Assembly (NCBI RefSeq): GCF_002968285.2
Contig: NZ_CP134400.1
Span: forward strand, 3,410,001 to 3,474,000
Origin: Mycobacterium sp. ITM-2016-00318
GTDB lineage: Bacteria > Actinomycetota > Actinomycetes > Mycobacteriales > Mycobacteriaceae
Reading direction: 5' to 3'
Length of the DNA stretch: 64,000 nucleotides
Below are positions 25,995-34,173 of this stretch, one piece after another. A program made the position numbers and the translations under genes. Numbering within the stretch: the stretch's first letter is position 1; every line of letters starts with the position of its first letter. The notes under the pieces were generated by a model. That model saw nothing but the letters and a program-made list of their open reading frames with translations. It did not search any database and was not told the origin of the DNA.

Positions 25995-27968
25995 ATGACC
26001 ACCACTGCGGAGCATCTACGCAACACGCTGGACGGCCGTTGGCGCGATGTGAAGAACAAGATGCGACAAGACCTGTCCACGGAGATCTTCAAACCGCACT
26101 ACACCCCGAACACCGTGATCGCCCGCACCAAGGTCGGCGAGCAATTGAAGATCATGGCCGCCCAGGGCGCCGCGGAGGACGGCTTCAAGAAGGAGCACGG
26201 CGGCAACGGCGACGTCGGCGCCGCGATCAGCCAGATCGAGATGCTGGCGATGTCCGACCTCTCGCTGATGGTGAAGGCCGGTGTGCAGTGGGGCCTGTTC
26301 GGCGGGGCCATCGAGAACCTGGGCACCGAGCGGCATCACAAGGAGTATGTCCAGAAGATCATCGACCTCGAGCTGCTGGGCTGCTTCGCGATGACCGAGA
26401 CCGGCCACGGCAGCGACGTACAGTCCCTCGAGACGACGGCGACCTACGACCCGTCGACCCAGGAGTTCGTCATCGACTCCCCCACTCGCACCTCGCGCAA
26501 GGATTACATCGGTGGCGCCGCCGAAACCGCGCGGGTGGCAGCTGTTTTCGCTCAGCTGATCACGCCGGACGGTGAGGGTCACGGAGTGCACTGCTTCGTC
26601 GTGCCGATCCGCGACGACGACGGCAACGATCTGCCGGGTGTGACGACCTCGGACTGCCACTACAAGGGCGGGCTGCCCGGCGTCGACAACGGCCGGATCC
26701 AGTTCGACAACGTCCGTGTTCCCCGCGAGAACCTGTTGAACAGATACGCCGACGTCGCCGAGGACGGCGCGTACAGCTCGCCGATCGAAAATCCCGGCCG
26801 GCGGTTCTTCACCATGCTCGGCACGCTGATTCGCGGGCGGGTGACGGTCGGCGGGAGCGCGGGTGCGGCCACCCGCGTCGCACTGGATATCGCGACCCGA
26901 TATGCGTTGGAGCGCAGGCAGTTCGAAGCCCCAGGCGACGATCACGAGGTGCTGATCATGGACTACCTCGGGCACCAGCGCCGGTTGTTCCCGTTGATCG
27001 CGAAGTCCTACGCCTTGCAATTCGCACAGAACGAACTCGTCGCCAAGTGCCATGAGCTGCAAACGTCGGATGACCCCGACGCCGAGGAGCAACGCGAGCT
27101 GGAGTCGCGCGCCGCGGGCCTCAAGGCCGCCAACACATGGCACGCGACGACCGCGATCCAGGAGGCGCGCGAAGCCTGTGGCGGCGCAGGCTATCTGGCC
27201 GAGAACCGGTTGATCGCACTGAAGGCGGACACCGATGTGTTCACCACTTTCGAGGGCGACAACCATGTGCTGACGCAGTTGGTGGCGAAGGAACTGCTGA
27301 CCGCCTACGCCGACGACATCAAGGGCATGAGCCCGGTGGAGTGGGTGCGGTTCGCCGCCAACTTCGCCGGCGAGCGGGTACTGAAACGCACTGCCGCACA
27401 GACGATCATGCAGACAATCATCGACACGCGGCAGGACAACGAGGAAGAGGGCAGCCTCTTCAACCGCGGTACCCAGGTCAAGATGTTCGAGGACCGTGAG
27501 GAGTACATCGTCGCGTCGGTCGCAAGGCGGCTGCAGGGCAAGTCGAAGGAGATGTCTCCATTCGACGCGTTCAACTCCGTTCAGGACCACGTGTTGCACG
27601 CCGCGCGGGCGCACATCGACCGAATCATCCTCGAGGCGTTCGTCGCGGGAATCGACTCCTGCGAAGACGACGAGGCGCGCAACATCCTCAACATGGTCTG
27701 CGATCTGTATGCGCTGTCAGTGATCGAGCAGGACCGTGCCTGGTTCATGGAACACCGCTTCTTGTCGACCGAACGCGCCAAGGCGGTGACCCGCGGCATC
27801 AACGAACGCTGCCGCAACCTGCGGCCCTACGCCGAATTACTGGTCGACGGTTTCGGCGTGCCCGAGCGGTTGCGCTACGCCGAGATGCTGCACCCCGAGC
27901 TCATTCCCGACGCTGACGAACACCACGAGAAAGACGCTACGAGCGCGGGCACCATCGAGCCGAAGTAG
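25995..27968 (+). CDS. large acyl-CoA dehydrogenase/oxidase-like flavoprotein
   Basis: 657 residues, longer than the usual 380-aa dehydrogenase and similar to acyl-CoA oxidase-type FadE proteins. Flavin/substrate motifs are CFAMTETGHGSDVQSLETTA and FTMLGTLIRGRVTVGGSAGA; EACGGAGYLAENRL and FTTFEGDNHVLTQLVAKELL (family-typical loop with the Glu in FEGDN) precede a long helical C-terminal domain. It should oxidise acyl-CoA to enoyl-CoA in beta-oxidation, with FAD. Whether oxygen or an electron-transfer flavoprotein is the acceptor cannot be read from the sequence. Start ATG at 25995. A truncated SDR gene follows directly in another frame. Confidence 0.9.
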   Translation: MTTTAEHLRNTLDGRWRDVKNKMRQDLSTEIFKPHYTPNTVIARTKVGEQLKIMAAQGAAEDGFKKEHGGNGDVGAAISQIEMLAMSDLSLMVKAGVQWGLFGGAIENLGTERHHKEYVQKIIDLELLGCFAMTETGHGSDVQSLETTATYDPSTQEFVIDSPTRTSRKDYIGGAAETARVAAVFAQLITPDGEGHGVHCFVVPIRDDDGNDLPGVTTSDCHYKGGLPGVDNGRIQFDNVRVPRENLLNRYADVAEDGAYSSPIENPGRRFFTMLGTLIRGRVTVGGSAGAATRVALDIATRYALERRQFEAPGDDHEVLIMDYLGHQRRLFPLIAKSYALQFAQNELVAKCHELQTSDDPDAEEQRELESRAAGLKAANTWHATTAIQEAREACGGAGYLAENRLIALKADTDVFTTFEGDNHVLTQLVAKELLTAYADDIKGMSPVEWVRFAANFAGERVLKRTAAQTIMQTIIDTRQDNEEEGSLFNRGTQVKMFEDREEYIVASVARRLQGKSKEMSPFDAFNSVQDHVLHAARAHIDRIILEAFVAGIDSCEDDEARNILNMVCDLYALSVIEQDRAWFMEHRFLSTERAKAVTRGINERCRNLRPYAELLVDGFGVPERLRYAEMLHPELIPDADEHHEKDATSAGTIEPK

Positions 27969-28006
27969 CGGTCGCCGACGTCGCGACGGCCGAAGGCGTA
28001 GCGGCA

Positions 28007-28588
28007 TTGGCCGATGAGGCGCTTCGACGTCTCGGGAAGATCGACATCGCGATACACAACGTAGGTGGTTCCGGACAGTACGACGGTGGCGCGGCTTCGC
28101 TCACCGACGACGACTGGCAGTTCGCCCTCGACGCGAATCTCCTCGCCGCGGTGCGACTGGACCGCGCAATCATCCCCGGAATGGTCGACCGGCGAACCGG
28201 TGCCATCGTGCACGTCACGTCGATTCAGCGCCGCGCACCGCTACCGACATCGATTCCCTATGCTGCGGCCAAGGCGGCACTGGCCAATTACAGCAAGGCG
28301 CTCTCCGATGGGCTCGCACCCAAAGGTGTTCGCGTGAATGCGGTCTGTCCGGGTTATATCGAGACCGAATCGGCGTACCGGATGGCGGTCGAGATCGGCG
28401 AAATGAACGGCATCACCGTCGACGAAGCCAGGAAACAGATCATGGAGTCGATCGGCGGCATTCCACTCGGCGCGCCCGGCCGCCCCGCCGACGTCGGTGA
28501 GCTCGTTGCCTTCCTGGTGTCCGACCGCGCCGCCTACATCAACGGTGCCGAGTACGTCATCGACGGCGGCAGCGTTCGCGGAGTGTGA
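28007..28588 (+). pseudogene. 5'-truncated short-chain dehydrogenase/reductase
   Basis: The frame shows the C-terminal three-quarters of a classical SDR: IAIHNVGGSG (the NNAG-equivalent), IVHVTS with the catalytic Ser, YAAAK (Tyr-x3-Lys), VNAVCPGYIETE and VIDGGSVRGV. The N-terminal Rossmann strand and the TGxxxGxG cofactor motif are absent. In-frame coding character begins only about 27963 (VAVADVATAEGVAALADEAL), immediately at the acyl-CoA dehydrogenase stop. A TTG at 28007 is the first usable start. Without the dinucleotide-binding motif the product is unlikely to be active, so a deletion that joined this remnant to the preceding gene is the best explanation. Confidence 0.75.
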
Positions 28589-29068
28589 TTACGAGTTCGG
28601 GATCGGGTCAAGCGGCGCTAGTTTGCCGTCCTCGCCCACCCGGAAGCGAACCGTGCCGATGCCGGTAGGGCAGCACGCTGGATCCTGGCCCTGCCGCCAC
28701 TGGTACTGCACTTCGGCAGTGTCATTTCCCGTTGAGATGACGTTGATGTAGGGCCGAGGCTCGGGTGTGGCCGGGCCGAGGGGATTGTTGCGGTCGAAGA
28801 ACAGGACTTGCATCGGGCTGTCCGACGCGTCGCCTGTCTTCACCACCACCCAGTTCAAACGACAGTCCGGCGTGTTGCCGCGCGCGGTCTCTTTCCACGC
28901 GGCCTGAGGTAGCCCGGCGACCGCCTGCGCGACGGTGTCGGCGGCGGGCGCGTCTGTCGGTCCGCAGGCCTGTGTGCTGGTCGGCGCCGGGCCAGGCGGG
29001 CTCCAACCGCAGCCAATCGCGAACGATCCGACGACCAGCAGGGCCGCAAGCAGGCGGAGTGATCGCAT
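28589..29068 (-). CDS. LppP/LprE-like secreted lipoprotein
   Basis: 159 residues. A lipoprotein signal peptide (MRSLRLLAALLVVGSFAIG, then Cys) places the protein at the outer face of the cytoplasmic membrane. The mature part resembles the mycobacterial LppP/LprE family: paired Cys (QACGPT..., DCRLNWVVVKTG, DPACCPTGIGTVRF), VLFFDRNNPLGPATPEPRPY and a C-terminal beta region. Function unknown. ATG 29068 is preferred to the GTG two codons earlier. The gene ends exactly next to the convergent SDR remnant. Confidence 0.8.
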   Translation of the reverse strand: MRSLRLLAALLVVGSFAIGCGWSPPGPAPTSTQACGPTDAPAADTVAQAVAGLPQAAWKETARGNTPDCRLNWVVVKTGDASDSPMQVLFFDRNNPLGPATPEPRPYINVISTGNDTAEVQYQWRQGQDPACCPTGIGTVRFRVGEDGKLAPLDPIPNS

Positions 29069-29107
29069 GACCACGAGCTTACGGCCCGAGGCGTTGCAAC
29101 ACGGGCG

Positions 29108-30361
29108 TCAGTACGCGGCGAACACGATGGCTGCGTTGTGGCCGCCGACGGCAAAAGAGTTGCTCACCGCGTATCGGTAGTCATTGCGGCGGGCCTCACC
29201 GGCGATCACATCCAATTCGATCTCGGGATCGAGTTCGGTCACGTTGAGCGTGGGCGGCGAGATTCCGTCGCGCAGCGCCTGCGCCGTGAGGACGGCTTCG
29301 ATCGCCCCGGCCGAGCCCAGGGAGTGACCGAGCGCGGCCTTTGGCGCATAAACCGCGGGCGTGTGGGTGCCCAGCACATTGCGGATGGCGCGCGCCTCGG
29401 TCAGATCCCCGTAAACGGTGCCCCCCGCACTCGCATTGACATAGTCGATGTCGGCGGGCGCCAACCCAGCCTGCCTGATCGCCTGGGCGATGGCTTCGCC
29501 CTCCATCTCACCCTCTGGCTCGGGGGCGACGTCGTGGTAGGCGTCATACTTGATGGAGGCGCCGAGGACACGGGCCAGAATATTCGCCCCGCGCGCCTTG
29601 GCATGTTCCTCGGTCTCGAGGAGCATCATCGCGCCACCCTCGCCGAGCACCATTCCGTCGCGGCTCTTGTCGAACGGCCGGCTGGCGCCCTCGGGGTCGG
29701 CGTTGTTCGCCGACAACATGCCGAGCGCGCTGAAGGTGGCCATAGGTACCGCCTCGATCCTCGCCTCCACACCGCCACAGACCGCGACGTCGGCGTCACC
29801 GAAAACGATGTGTTGCCAACCCTGTTGGATGGCGGCGGCGCCGGAGGCGTCGGAAAGCACCGGCGACATGATTCCGGCCCTCGCCTTGAGATCGAGGCCG
29901 ACGGCCGCAGCAGGCGCATTGGGCATGTGCATCTGGACAACCAGCGGCATCTTCCTCACCGCCCGCATCCCTTCGGCCTTCATGCTTTCGTAGAGGCCGA
30001 TCAGTACTTGTGTGGAGGTCAGCGCCTGTCCCACGGAAATGGCAAGCCTCTTCGGGTCCACTTCCGGTGATCCCGCGTTGGCCCAGAGTCGCCTGCCAAG
30101 GACAGCCGCCATCTTCTGCATGTACGACATTCGACGCACCTCGACGCGGGACAGCTGCTCGTCGAAGTCCTCCTGCAGCTTTGCGCCGATCCGCACCTCG
30201 AAGTCGAATTGGTCGAGGAACGGCTCGTCGAGCACGCCTACGCCGCTTCGCCCGTCCAGCAGCAGGCGCCACGTGTCTTCAGCGTCTGGTGCCAGGGGCG
30301 TCGTCGATGCGACCGCGGTCACGACGACGTCGGGGCGTTTGCCGCCGTTGGTGTGTGCCAT
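29108..30361 (-). CDS. KasA/KasB-like beta-ketoacyl synthase homologue lacking catalytic Cys and one His
   Basis: 417 residues, colinear with mycobacterial KasA/KasB, the FAS-II condensing enzymes of mycolic acid synthesis (for example RMSYMQKMAAVLGRRLWANA, SRPFDKSRDGMVLGEGGAMM, ETEEHAKARGAN). Aligned by eye to KasA, the nucleophile Cys171 is Asp (MSPVLSDASGAAAI instead of TPVSACSSGSEAI) and His311 is Ser (NASAGGTV instead of NAHGTATP). The Lys and His of APKAALGHSLG (His345) are kept. Condensation by the normal mechanism is therefore unlikely. A chain-length-factor-like partner, a decarboxylase, or a regulatory subunit are alternatives. It is not next to other fatty-acid synthase genes. Start ATG at 30361. 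Confidence 0.88.
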   Translation of the reverse strand: MAHTNGGKRPDVVVTAVASTTPLAPDAEDTWRLLLDGRSGVGVLDEPFLDQFDFEVRIGAKLQEDFDEQLSRVEVRRMSYMQKMAAVLGRRLWANAGSPEVDPKRLAISVGQALTSTQVLIGLYESMKAEGMRAVRKMPLVVQMHMPNAPAAAVGLDLKARAGIMSPVLSDASGAAAIQQGWQHIVFGDADVAVCGGVEARIEAVPMATFSALGMLSANNADPEGASRPFDKSRDGMVLGEGGAMMLLETEEHAKARGANILARVLGASIKYDAYHDVAPEPEGEMEGEAIAQAIRQAGLAPADIDYVNASAGGTVYGDLTEARAIRNVLGTHTPAVYAPKAALGHSLGSAGAIEAVLTAQALRDGISPPTLNVTELDPEIELDVIAGEARRNDYRYAVSNSFAVGGHNAAIVFAAY

Positions 30362-30447
30362 CCATACCCCCTTGCTCAGGCAGGGTTAACCCCCGGAGTC
30401 AGCGACTCAAACATAGGGACTGGCTCCAACGCGGGACGACGCCGGGG

Positions 30448-30579
30448 TCAGAAGACGACCGTCGGGTTGTACATGTCGATCCACACAGAGAGATCCAGGA
30501 CCCGTTCGAGGCGGGTGCGTTCGACGGTTTGGAGATTCTGCGGGTCCGCAAACAAGAAGCAGGCGCCATCGGTAGATGA
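30448..30579 (-). pseudogene. unassigned 3' gene remnant
   Basis: A minus-strand open stretch ends at 30448 and encodes DGACFLFADPQNLQTVERTR, then LERVLDLSVWIDMYNPTVVF. The amino-acid composition looks protein-like and it ends like a real C-terminus, but there is no start codon with a ribosome site and I do not recognise a family. It may be the tail of a deleted gene in the 245-bp gap between the ketosynthase and the SnoaL-like gene. Confidence 0.25.
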
Positions 30580-30606
30580 CGCCTGCTCGCGTGAGTGGTG
30601 ATTCGA

Positions 30607-30999
30607 TCAGCCTGCGGCGAGTTCCTTCTTGCCGTAGACCTTCTCCATCAACGCCGTGTCGCCGTGCATTTCGGCGCGGACTGTCTTGCCGTTGCGGATG
30701 GTGAACACGTCCGCGTCCTCGCCGGTCTGGCCGTCAACGGTCACGTCGGTGATGGCGACGACAGTGTCGCCCTCAGCAATGAGCCGCTTCAGATTCACGC
30801 TCATCGACCTCTCGGCCAACCGACCCATGTACTCCATGACTTCGGCCTTGCCGTGGAATGTGCCGCTGACCGCGCTTGCGCCCGGCTGCACCCATTCCAC
30901 GTCATCGTCGAAGAGATCCATCACTGTTTCAACATCACCAGCAGAGAAGGCTTCGTAACCCCTCTTGATGAGTTCCTTGTTGTTTTCCTGCTCGGACAC
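30607..30999 (-). CDS. SnoaL-like / ketosteroid isomerase-related NTF2-fold protein
   Basis: 130 residues of the SnoaL/NTF2-like family: helix KELIKRGYEAFSAGDVETVM, DLFDDDVEWVQPGA, SGTFHGKAEVMEYMGRLAER, then beta strands VAITDVTVDGQTGEDADVFT and a C-terminal helix. The fold forms a cone-shaped pocket used for isomerases, hydrolases or ligand binding; the activity is not evident. GTG at 30999 (SEQENNKEL) is preceded by AAGGGGG. A single NTF2-like domain here contrasts with the long arrays in the giant regulators, but there is no close similarity to those modules. Confidence 0.85.
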   Translation of the reverse strand: MSEQENNKELIKRGYEAFSAGDVETVMDLFDDDVEWVQPGASAVSGTFHGKAEVMEYMGRLAERSMSVNLKRLIAEGDTVVAITDVTVDGQTGEDADVFTIRNGKTVRAEMHGDTALMEKVYGKKELAAG

Positions 31000-31300
31000 T
31001 GGAGACCCCCTTCGTGTGCATCCGATATTCCGGCCGCGGGTGAAGTGGCCGGTCCGGGGGAACCGCACGAGGCGCAACTCCCGGGTCAGTCAGACCGTTC
31101 GCCGCCGCATACATTGTCGCCCGTTCGGTCGCGGATCAGACGGATTAGCACTACGAATATCGGCGCTGTTGCGCACGCAAGGAACTCTTAGGGGAACCTT
31201 GCCGCCGGACCGTTGCTCGCATGGGGCTGAACTCATTCCCCGGGCGACAGGTATTGGACCACCCACGCCTACGAACCGAAGCGCGCGCAAACTATTAGCC

Positions 31301-31942
31301 ATGACTGAACGCGACGGCTACGACGAGAAGCCTCACGGCGCATCTGACAGCGCCGAGTTGAACATGTTCCGGTTGCAGTCTCTGGTCAGTCAGCGCCGGC
31401 TTGCGGTGCAACTGACGACCCAACTACTGCAGGCGGTGCACGACTCGGCCAAGCGAATAATCAAGCGACGTTGCGGCTTCGGTCATTCTGCCGCCAGCTC
31501 GGTCCGGAATCAGAAGCCGTCCCGCGAGGCATCTCCGAGCGCGCTGACTCCGGCAGCTGGTCAGTTGCGGCTGGAGGCCGGGGCGAGGCGGGCTACCCCG
31601 CGCAGGATCCACGGTGTGCGCCTGGCTATCACCGCCACGGCGCGGTCCGTTCGGCGCATGGCGGTGCGAGGGCCAGGGGTGGGTGTTGATACCAGTTCGG
31701 CCTCGGCCGAGCCCGCCCGCGCGCCGTGGCGATCGACCGCCAACAGTTGCCAGCTGCCGGGTACACCCCGCAACTCGACGATGCCGCGATCCTCGAAACC
31801 CGTGCCCGAGCCGACGACCAGGTCACGCACGGTTCGGGAAACCAGGATTTCTCCGGCGCCGGCCTGGTCGACGATGCGCGCTGCGATGTGTATTGCGATC
31901 CCGGCGATACCGTTGTCGAGTAGCTCGCACTCGCCGGTGTGA
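31301..31942 (+). CDS. doubtful small ORF, N-terminus plausible
   Basis: From ATG 31301 the frame encodes MTERDGYDEKPHGASDSAEL and a helical stretch (LVSQRRLAVQLTTQLLQAV) up to about 31480, which has acceptable coding character. It then turns basic and low complexity and runs antisense to the 3' end of the hydrolase-cyclase gene until 31942. The first ~60 residues could be a small or truncated real protein; the distal part is probably not translated. No family recognised. The 31000-31300 region upstream holds no gene. Confidence 0.25.
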   Translation: MTERDGYDEKPHGASDSAELNMFRLQSLVSQRRLAVQLTTQLLQAVHDSAKRIIKRRCGFGHSAASSVRNQKPSREASPSALTPAAGQLRLEAGARRATPRRIHGVRLAITATARSVRRMAVRGPGVGVDTSSASAEPARAPWRSTANSCQLPGTPRNSTMPRSSKPVPEPTTRSRTVRETRISPAPAWSTMRAAMCIAIPAIPLSSSSHSPV

Positions 31943-33138
31943 ATGCCGGCGCGGATCTCGATGCCCAGTGTCTGGGCTTCAGCATGTACGGCCTCGGCGC
32001 AGCGGATGGCCTGCGTCGGGCCGTCGAAGGTGATTAGGTGACCATCGCCGGTGCTCTCCACCACCGTGCCCCCGAAGTGTTCCGCGCGGTCGACGGTGAT
32101 CTCGTCAAACCGGTGCAGCACCGCCCGCCACCGCTCATCGCCTGTGGCCGCAAGGTGCGCGGTTGAGGCGACGATGTCGGTGAACAACACGGTGCGCAGG
32201 GCGCGCCGTGACGGCGACGGCGCGGCGTGGCTGCCGGTGAGGAACTCCTCCAACTCGGTGAGGACCCTGTCGGGGTCGGCGAACCAGGGCACGTGGTCCC
32301 TGCCGGCGACTTCGAGTAACCGAGCGCCGGGGATGTGGTCGGCCAGATACCGGCCCTCTTGCACTGGAATGACTTCGTCGCGGCCATGGATGACCAGGGT
32401 GGGGGTGTTGATCGTCGCCAGGATCGGCCGCACGTCGATCCGGAACGCCGCTTCGAGCGCCGCGCGCGCCATCCCCGGGCTGGCGCTCATGCGCTCCACC
32501 ATTCCGAGCTGGCGCGTCGACGAACGCACTGAGGGCAGAAGAGCTTTCAGTGCCGCACCGCTGCCCCAGGCCGAGCCCGCGGCGCGCAGCCATGCCTGCC
32601 AGCGGGCGAGCTGCTGCACCGAGGGCGTGTACTCCTCGCCTAGCTCGGCAAGGACGCGCGCGCGCAGCTCGGCCGGATCGCGGTTGAGGTCGTCCCATCC
32701 CTCGAACCCGAAGTACGAGAAGCTGCCGGTCAAGATCAACGCCCGCGTTCGCTCTGGTCGTGTCGCCGCGAACACGATGGCAGCGGCGCCACCCTCGCTG
32801 CCACTAAAAATCGCCGCTCTTTCGAAACCGACGGCGTCCATGACGGCCTCGATCTCGGCGGCCCGGTCATCCAGCGTGCGGACCCGCGGGACCGGGTCCG
32901 ACAGGCCGACGCCGGCCTTATCGAACAGCAGGACGCGACAAAACGTCGCGAGCCGCTCGAAGAAAGCAACGAATTCGGGCACAGCCCAGCTCAACTCGAG
33001 GTTGCTGACGAACGATCCCGCGAACACGAGGTCCACGGGCCCGGCGCCGAACACCTGATACGCCACGCTGAGGCCGCCGCATGACGCGTACGACGTTTCC
33101 GGCACGGCATTGAGCGTAGCGACGCCGGGCGTCACCAC
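31561..33138 (-). CDS. alpha/beta hydrolase fused to class III adenylate cyclase (LipJ/Rv1900c-like)
   Basis: 525 residues. Residues ~15-295 are an alpha/beta hydrolase (nucleophile region FSGSEGGAAAIVF, GRDHVPWF with the His). Residues ~315-480 are a class III cyclase homology domain: FTDIVASTAHLA with the first metal Asp (~318), STGDGHLITF with the second (~361), and AIHIAARIV (~414), where the usual transition-state Asn is His but Arg is kept. The usual substrate Lys is not obvious (VVESTGDG). The order matches M. tuberculosis Rv1900c (LipJ), a cyclase with non-canonical active-site residues. Probably a lipid- or ester-responsive cAMP enzyme; activity is inferred. Start among GTG 33138/33135 is uncertain. 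Confidence 0.88.
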   Translation of the reverse strand: MVTPGVATLNAVPETSYASCGGLSVAYQVFGAGPVDLVFAGSFVSNLELSWAVPEFVAFFERLATFCRVLLFDKAGVGLSDPVPRVRTLDDRAAEIEAVMDAVGFERAAIFSGSEGGAAAIVFAATRPERTRALILTGSFSYFGFEGWDDLNRDPAELRARVLAELGEEYTPSVQQLARWQAWLRAAGSAWGSGAALKALLPSVRSSTRQLGMVERMSASPGMARAALEAAFRIDVRPILATINTPTLVIHGRDEVIPVQEGRYLADHIPGARLLEVAGRDHVPWFADPDRVLTELEEFLTGSHAAPSPSRRALRTVLFTDIVASTAHLAATGDERWRAVLHRFDEITVDRAEHFGGTVVESTGDGHLITFDGPTQAIRCAEAVHAEAQTLGIEIRAGIHTGECELLDNGIAGIAIHIAARIVDQAGAGEILVSRTVRDLVVGSGTGFEDRGIVELRGVPGSWQLLAVDRHGARAGSAEAELVSTPTPGPRTAMRRTDRAVAVIARRTPWILRGVARLAPASSRN

Positions 33139-33212
33139 TCGCGACTTTGACGCAGTTGCGTGCCGCTAGGGCCTATCGCCCCGCGAGCGCAACCAGATAG
33201 CCGAGTTAAGGA

Positions 33213-33740
33213 CTAATGGGGCGTGGTGTTTTCCGTGAGATTGACTGTTGCCGCGGACGGCTGCTTGCCTGCGTCAGTCTCCCCCGCCGCCGCACCCCCG
33301 CCGCCGCCGTGGCAGTCTCCGCCGTGGCAGTCTCCGCCGCTACCGCCGCTGTCACCCCAGCCAATATGCCCAATGCAGTAAGTGGCGCCCATTGTGCCGG
33401 CCGTTCCGGCCGCCCAGACGCTGCGGCGCCTTTTGGCACGACGCTGATGACGGTAATCCCCGACGACTTCTCGTTCCGGGGCGTCCTGCACGGCGCGCTG
33501 AACCAGGGCGGCGAGATCATCAGCCCCAACAACCGGGCGCGGGGCTTCTGCCGCGTCGCCATTGCCGTCCAGCGACACCTGGGCTTTGGGCCGAAGGTCC
33601 GTAATCTGGCGACGGAATCCATCCTCAGGGATTGCATCCCTGTGAGGGCGGATCCGGTTGCGCCGCACCCGCCGGACCACCGCTGTGGTCATCAGAACGA
33701 TCACCAGCGAAAAGCCAACCACGACAAGCGCGGCACTCAT
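33213..33740 (-). CDS. membrane-anchored protein with Gly-Cys-His repeats
   Basis: 175 residues. One N-terminal membrane helix (ALVVVGFSLVIVLMTTAVV) is followed by a strongly basic stretch (RRVRRNRIRPHRD), then a polar region (LRPKAQVSLDGNGDAAEAP...). The Gly-rich tail has the sequence IGWGDSGGSGGDCHGGDCHG, two consecutive GDCHG units that could bind metal. I do not recognise a characterised family, though similar short mycobacterial proteins with Gly-rich tails exist. ATG at 33740 is preferred to the TTG two codons earlier. The opposite-strand frames in this region are rejected because this one has signal-anchor and tail logic. Confidence 0.65.
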   Translation of the reverse strand: MSAALVVVGFSLVIVLMTTAVVRRVRRNRIRPHRDAIPEDGFRRQITDLRPKAQVSLDGNGDAAEAPRPVVGADDLAALVQRAVQDAPEREVVGDYRHQRRAKRRRSVWAAGTAGTMGATYCIGHIGWGDSGGSGGDCHGGDCHGGGGGAAAGETDAGKQPSAATVNLTENTTPH

Positions 33741-33825
33741 AGGCAAAGATTACGCCCTATAACTCCCGCCAGGTACACCTTGTGCACGTGACGGCCAAGG
33801 GCAACGGATTCGCGGAAACCACGAG

Positions 33826-33984
33826 ATCCTTTATCTTGCAACGGCGGGCGATGTCGTGCTGATGGAGCGCATCGATCACTGGATCATCGATTGGAAGTCG
33901 TTAGCGATACCGCACATGGGGGTCTGCGAGGTGAAGGACCAACAAATTACCGCCTGCCGTGAGTACTTCACCCCCACCCAGTGA
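33826..33984 (+). pseudogene. 3' remnant of a limonene-1,2-epoxide hydrolase-like gene
   Basis: The frame ending at 33984 encodes LATAGDVVLMERIDHWIID, WKSLAIPHMGVCEVKDQQIT and ACREYFTPTQ, which matches the C-terminal third of the limonene-epoxide-hydrolase/NTF2-like family (R-x-D, LP-x-GVFEV-D-KI--WR-YF). The N-terminal two-thirds, including the other catalytic residues, are absent, and no start codon with a ribosome site precedes it. It is a gene fragment in the 433-bp gap between 33741 and 34173, which is otherwise empty. Confidence 0.65.
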
Positions 33985-34173
33985 CTCCTAAGACCGCGGC
34001 ACCCAGCGCAGCGGTTGGGCGCAACGCCACTACAGCCCACGCGACAGCAAGTTGCACCCAAATTGCAGATGTGCGCCTCACCTCGGGGATCCGCCCACCT
34101 CGCTGTTGCTAGGTTTGCAATACTTCGTTCATTAGGGGCGCCTATCCACGCCACCGCTTAACGGGGGAGGGTC

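Noticed and set aside
26016..27614. 532-codon minus-strand open frame inside the acyl-CoA dehydrogenase gene
   Set aside because: No ribosome site or family; explained by codon bias of the real plus-strand gene, which has complete motifs.
33876..34154. 92-codon Cys-containing minus-strand ORF
   Set aside because: Opposite the epoxide-hydrolase remnant and intergenic DNA; no start signal and no family.
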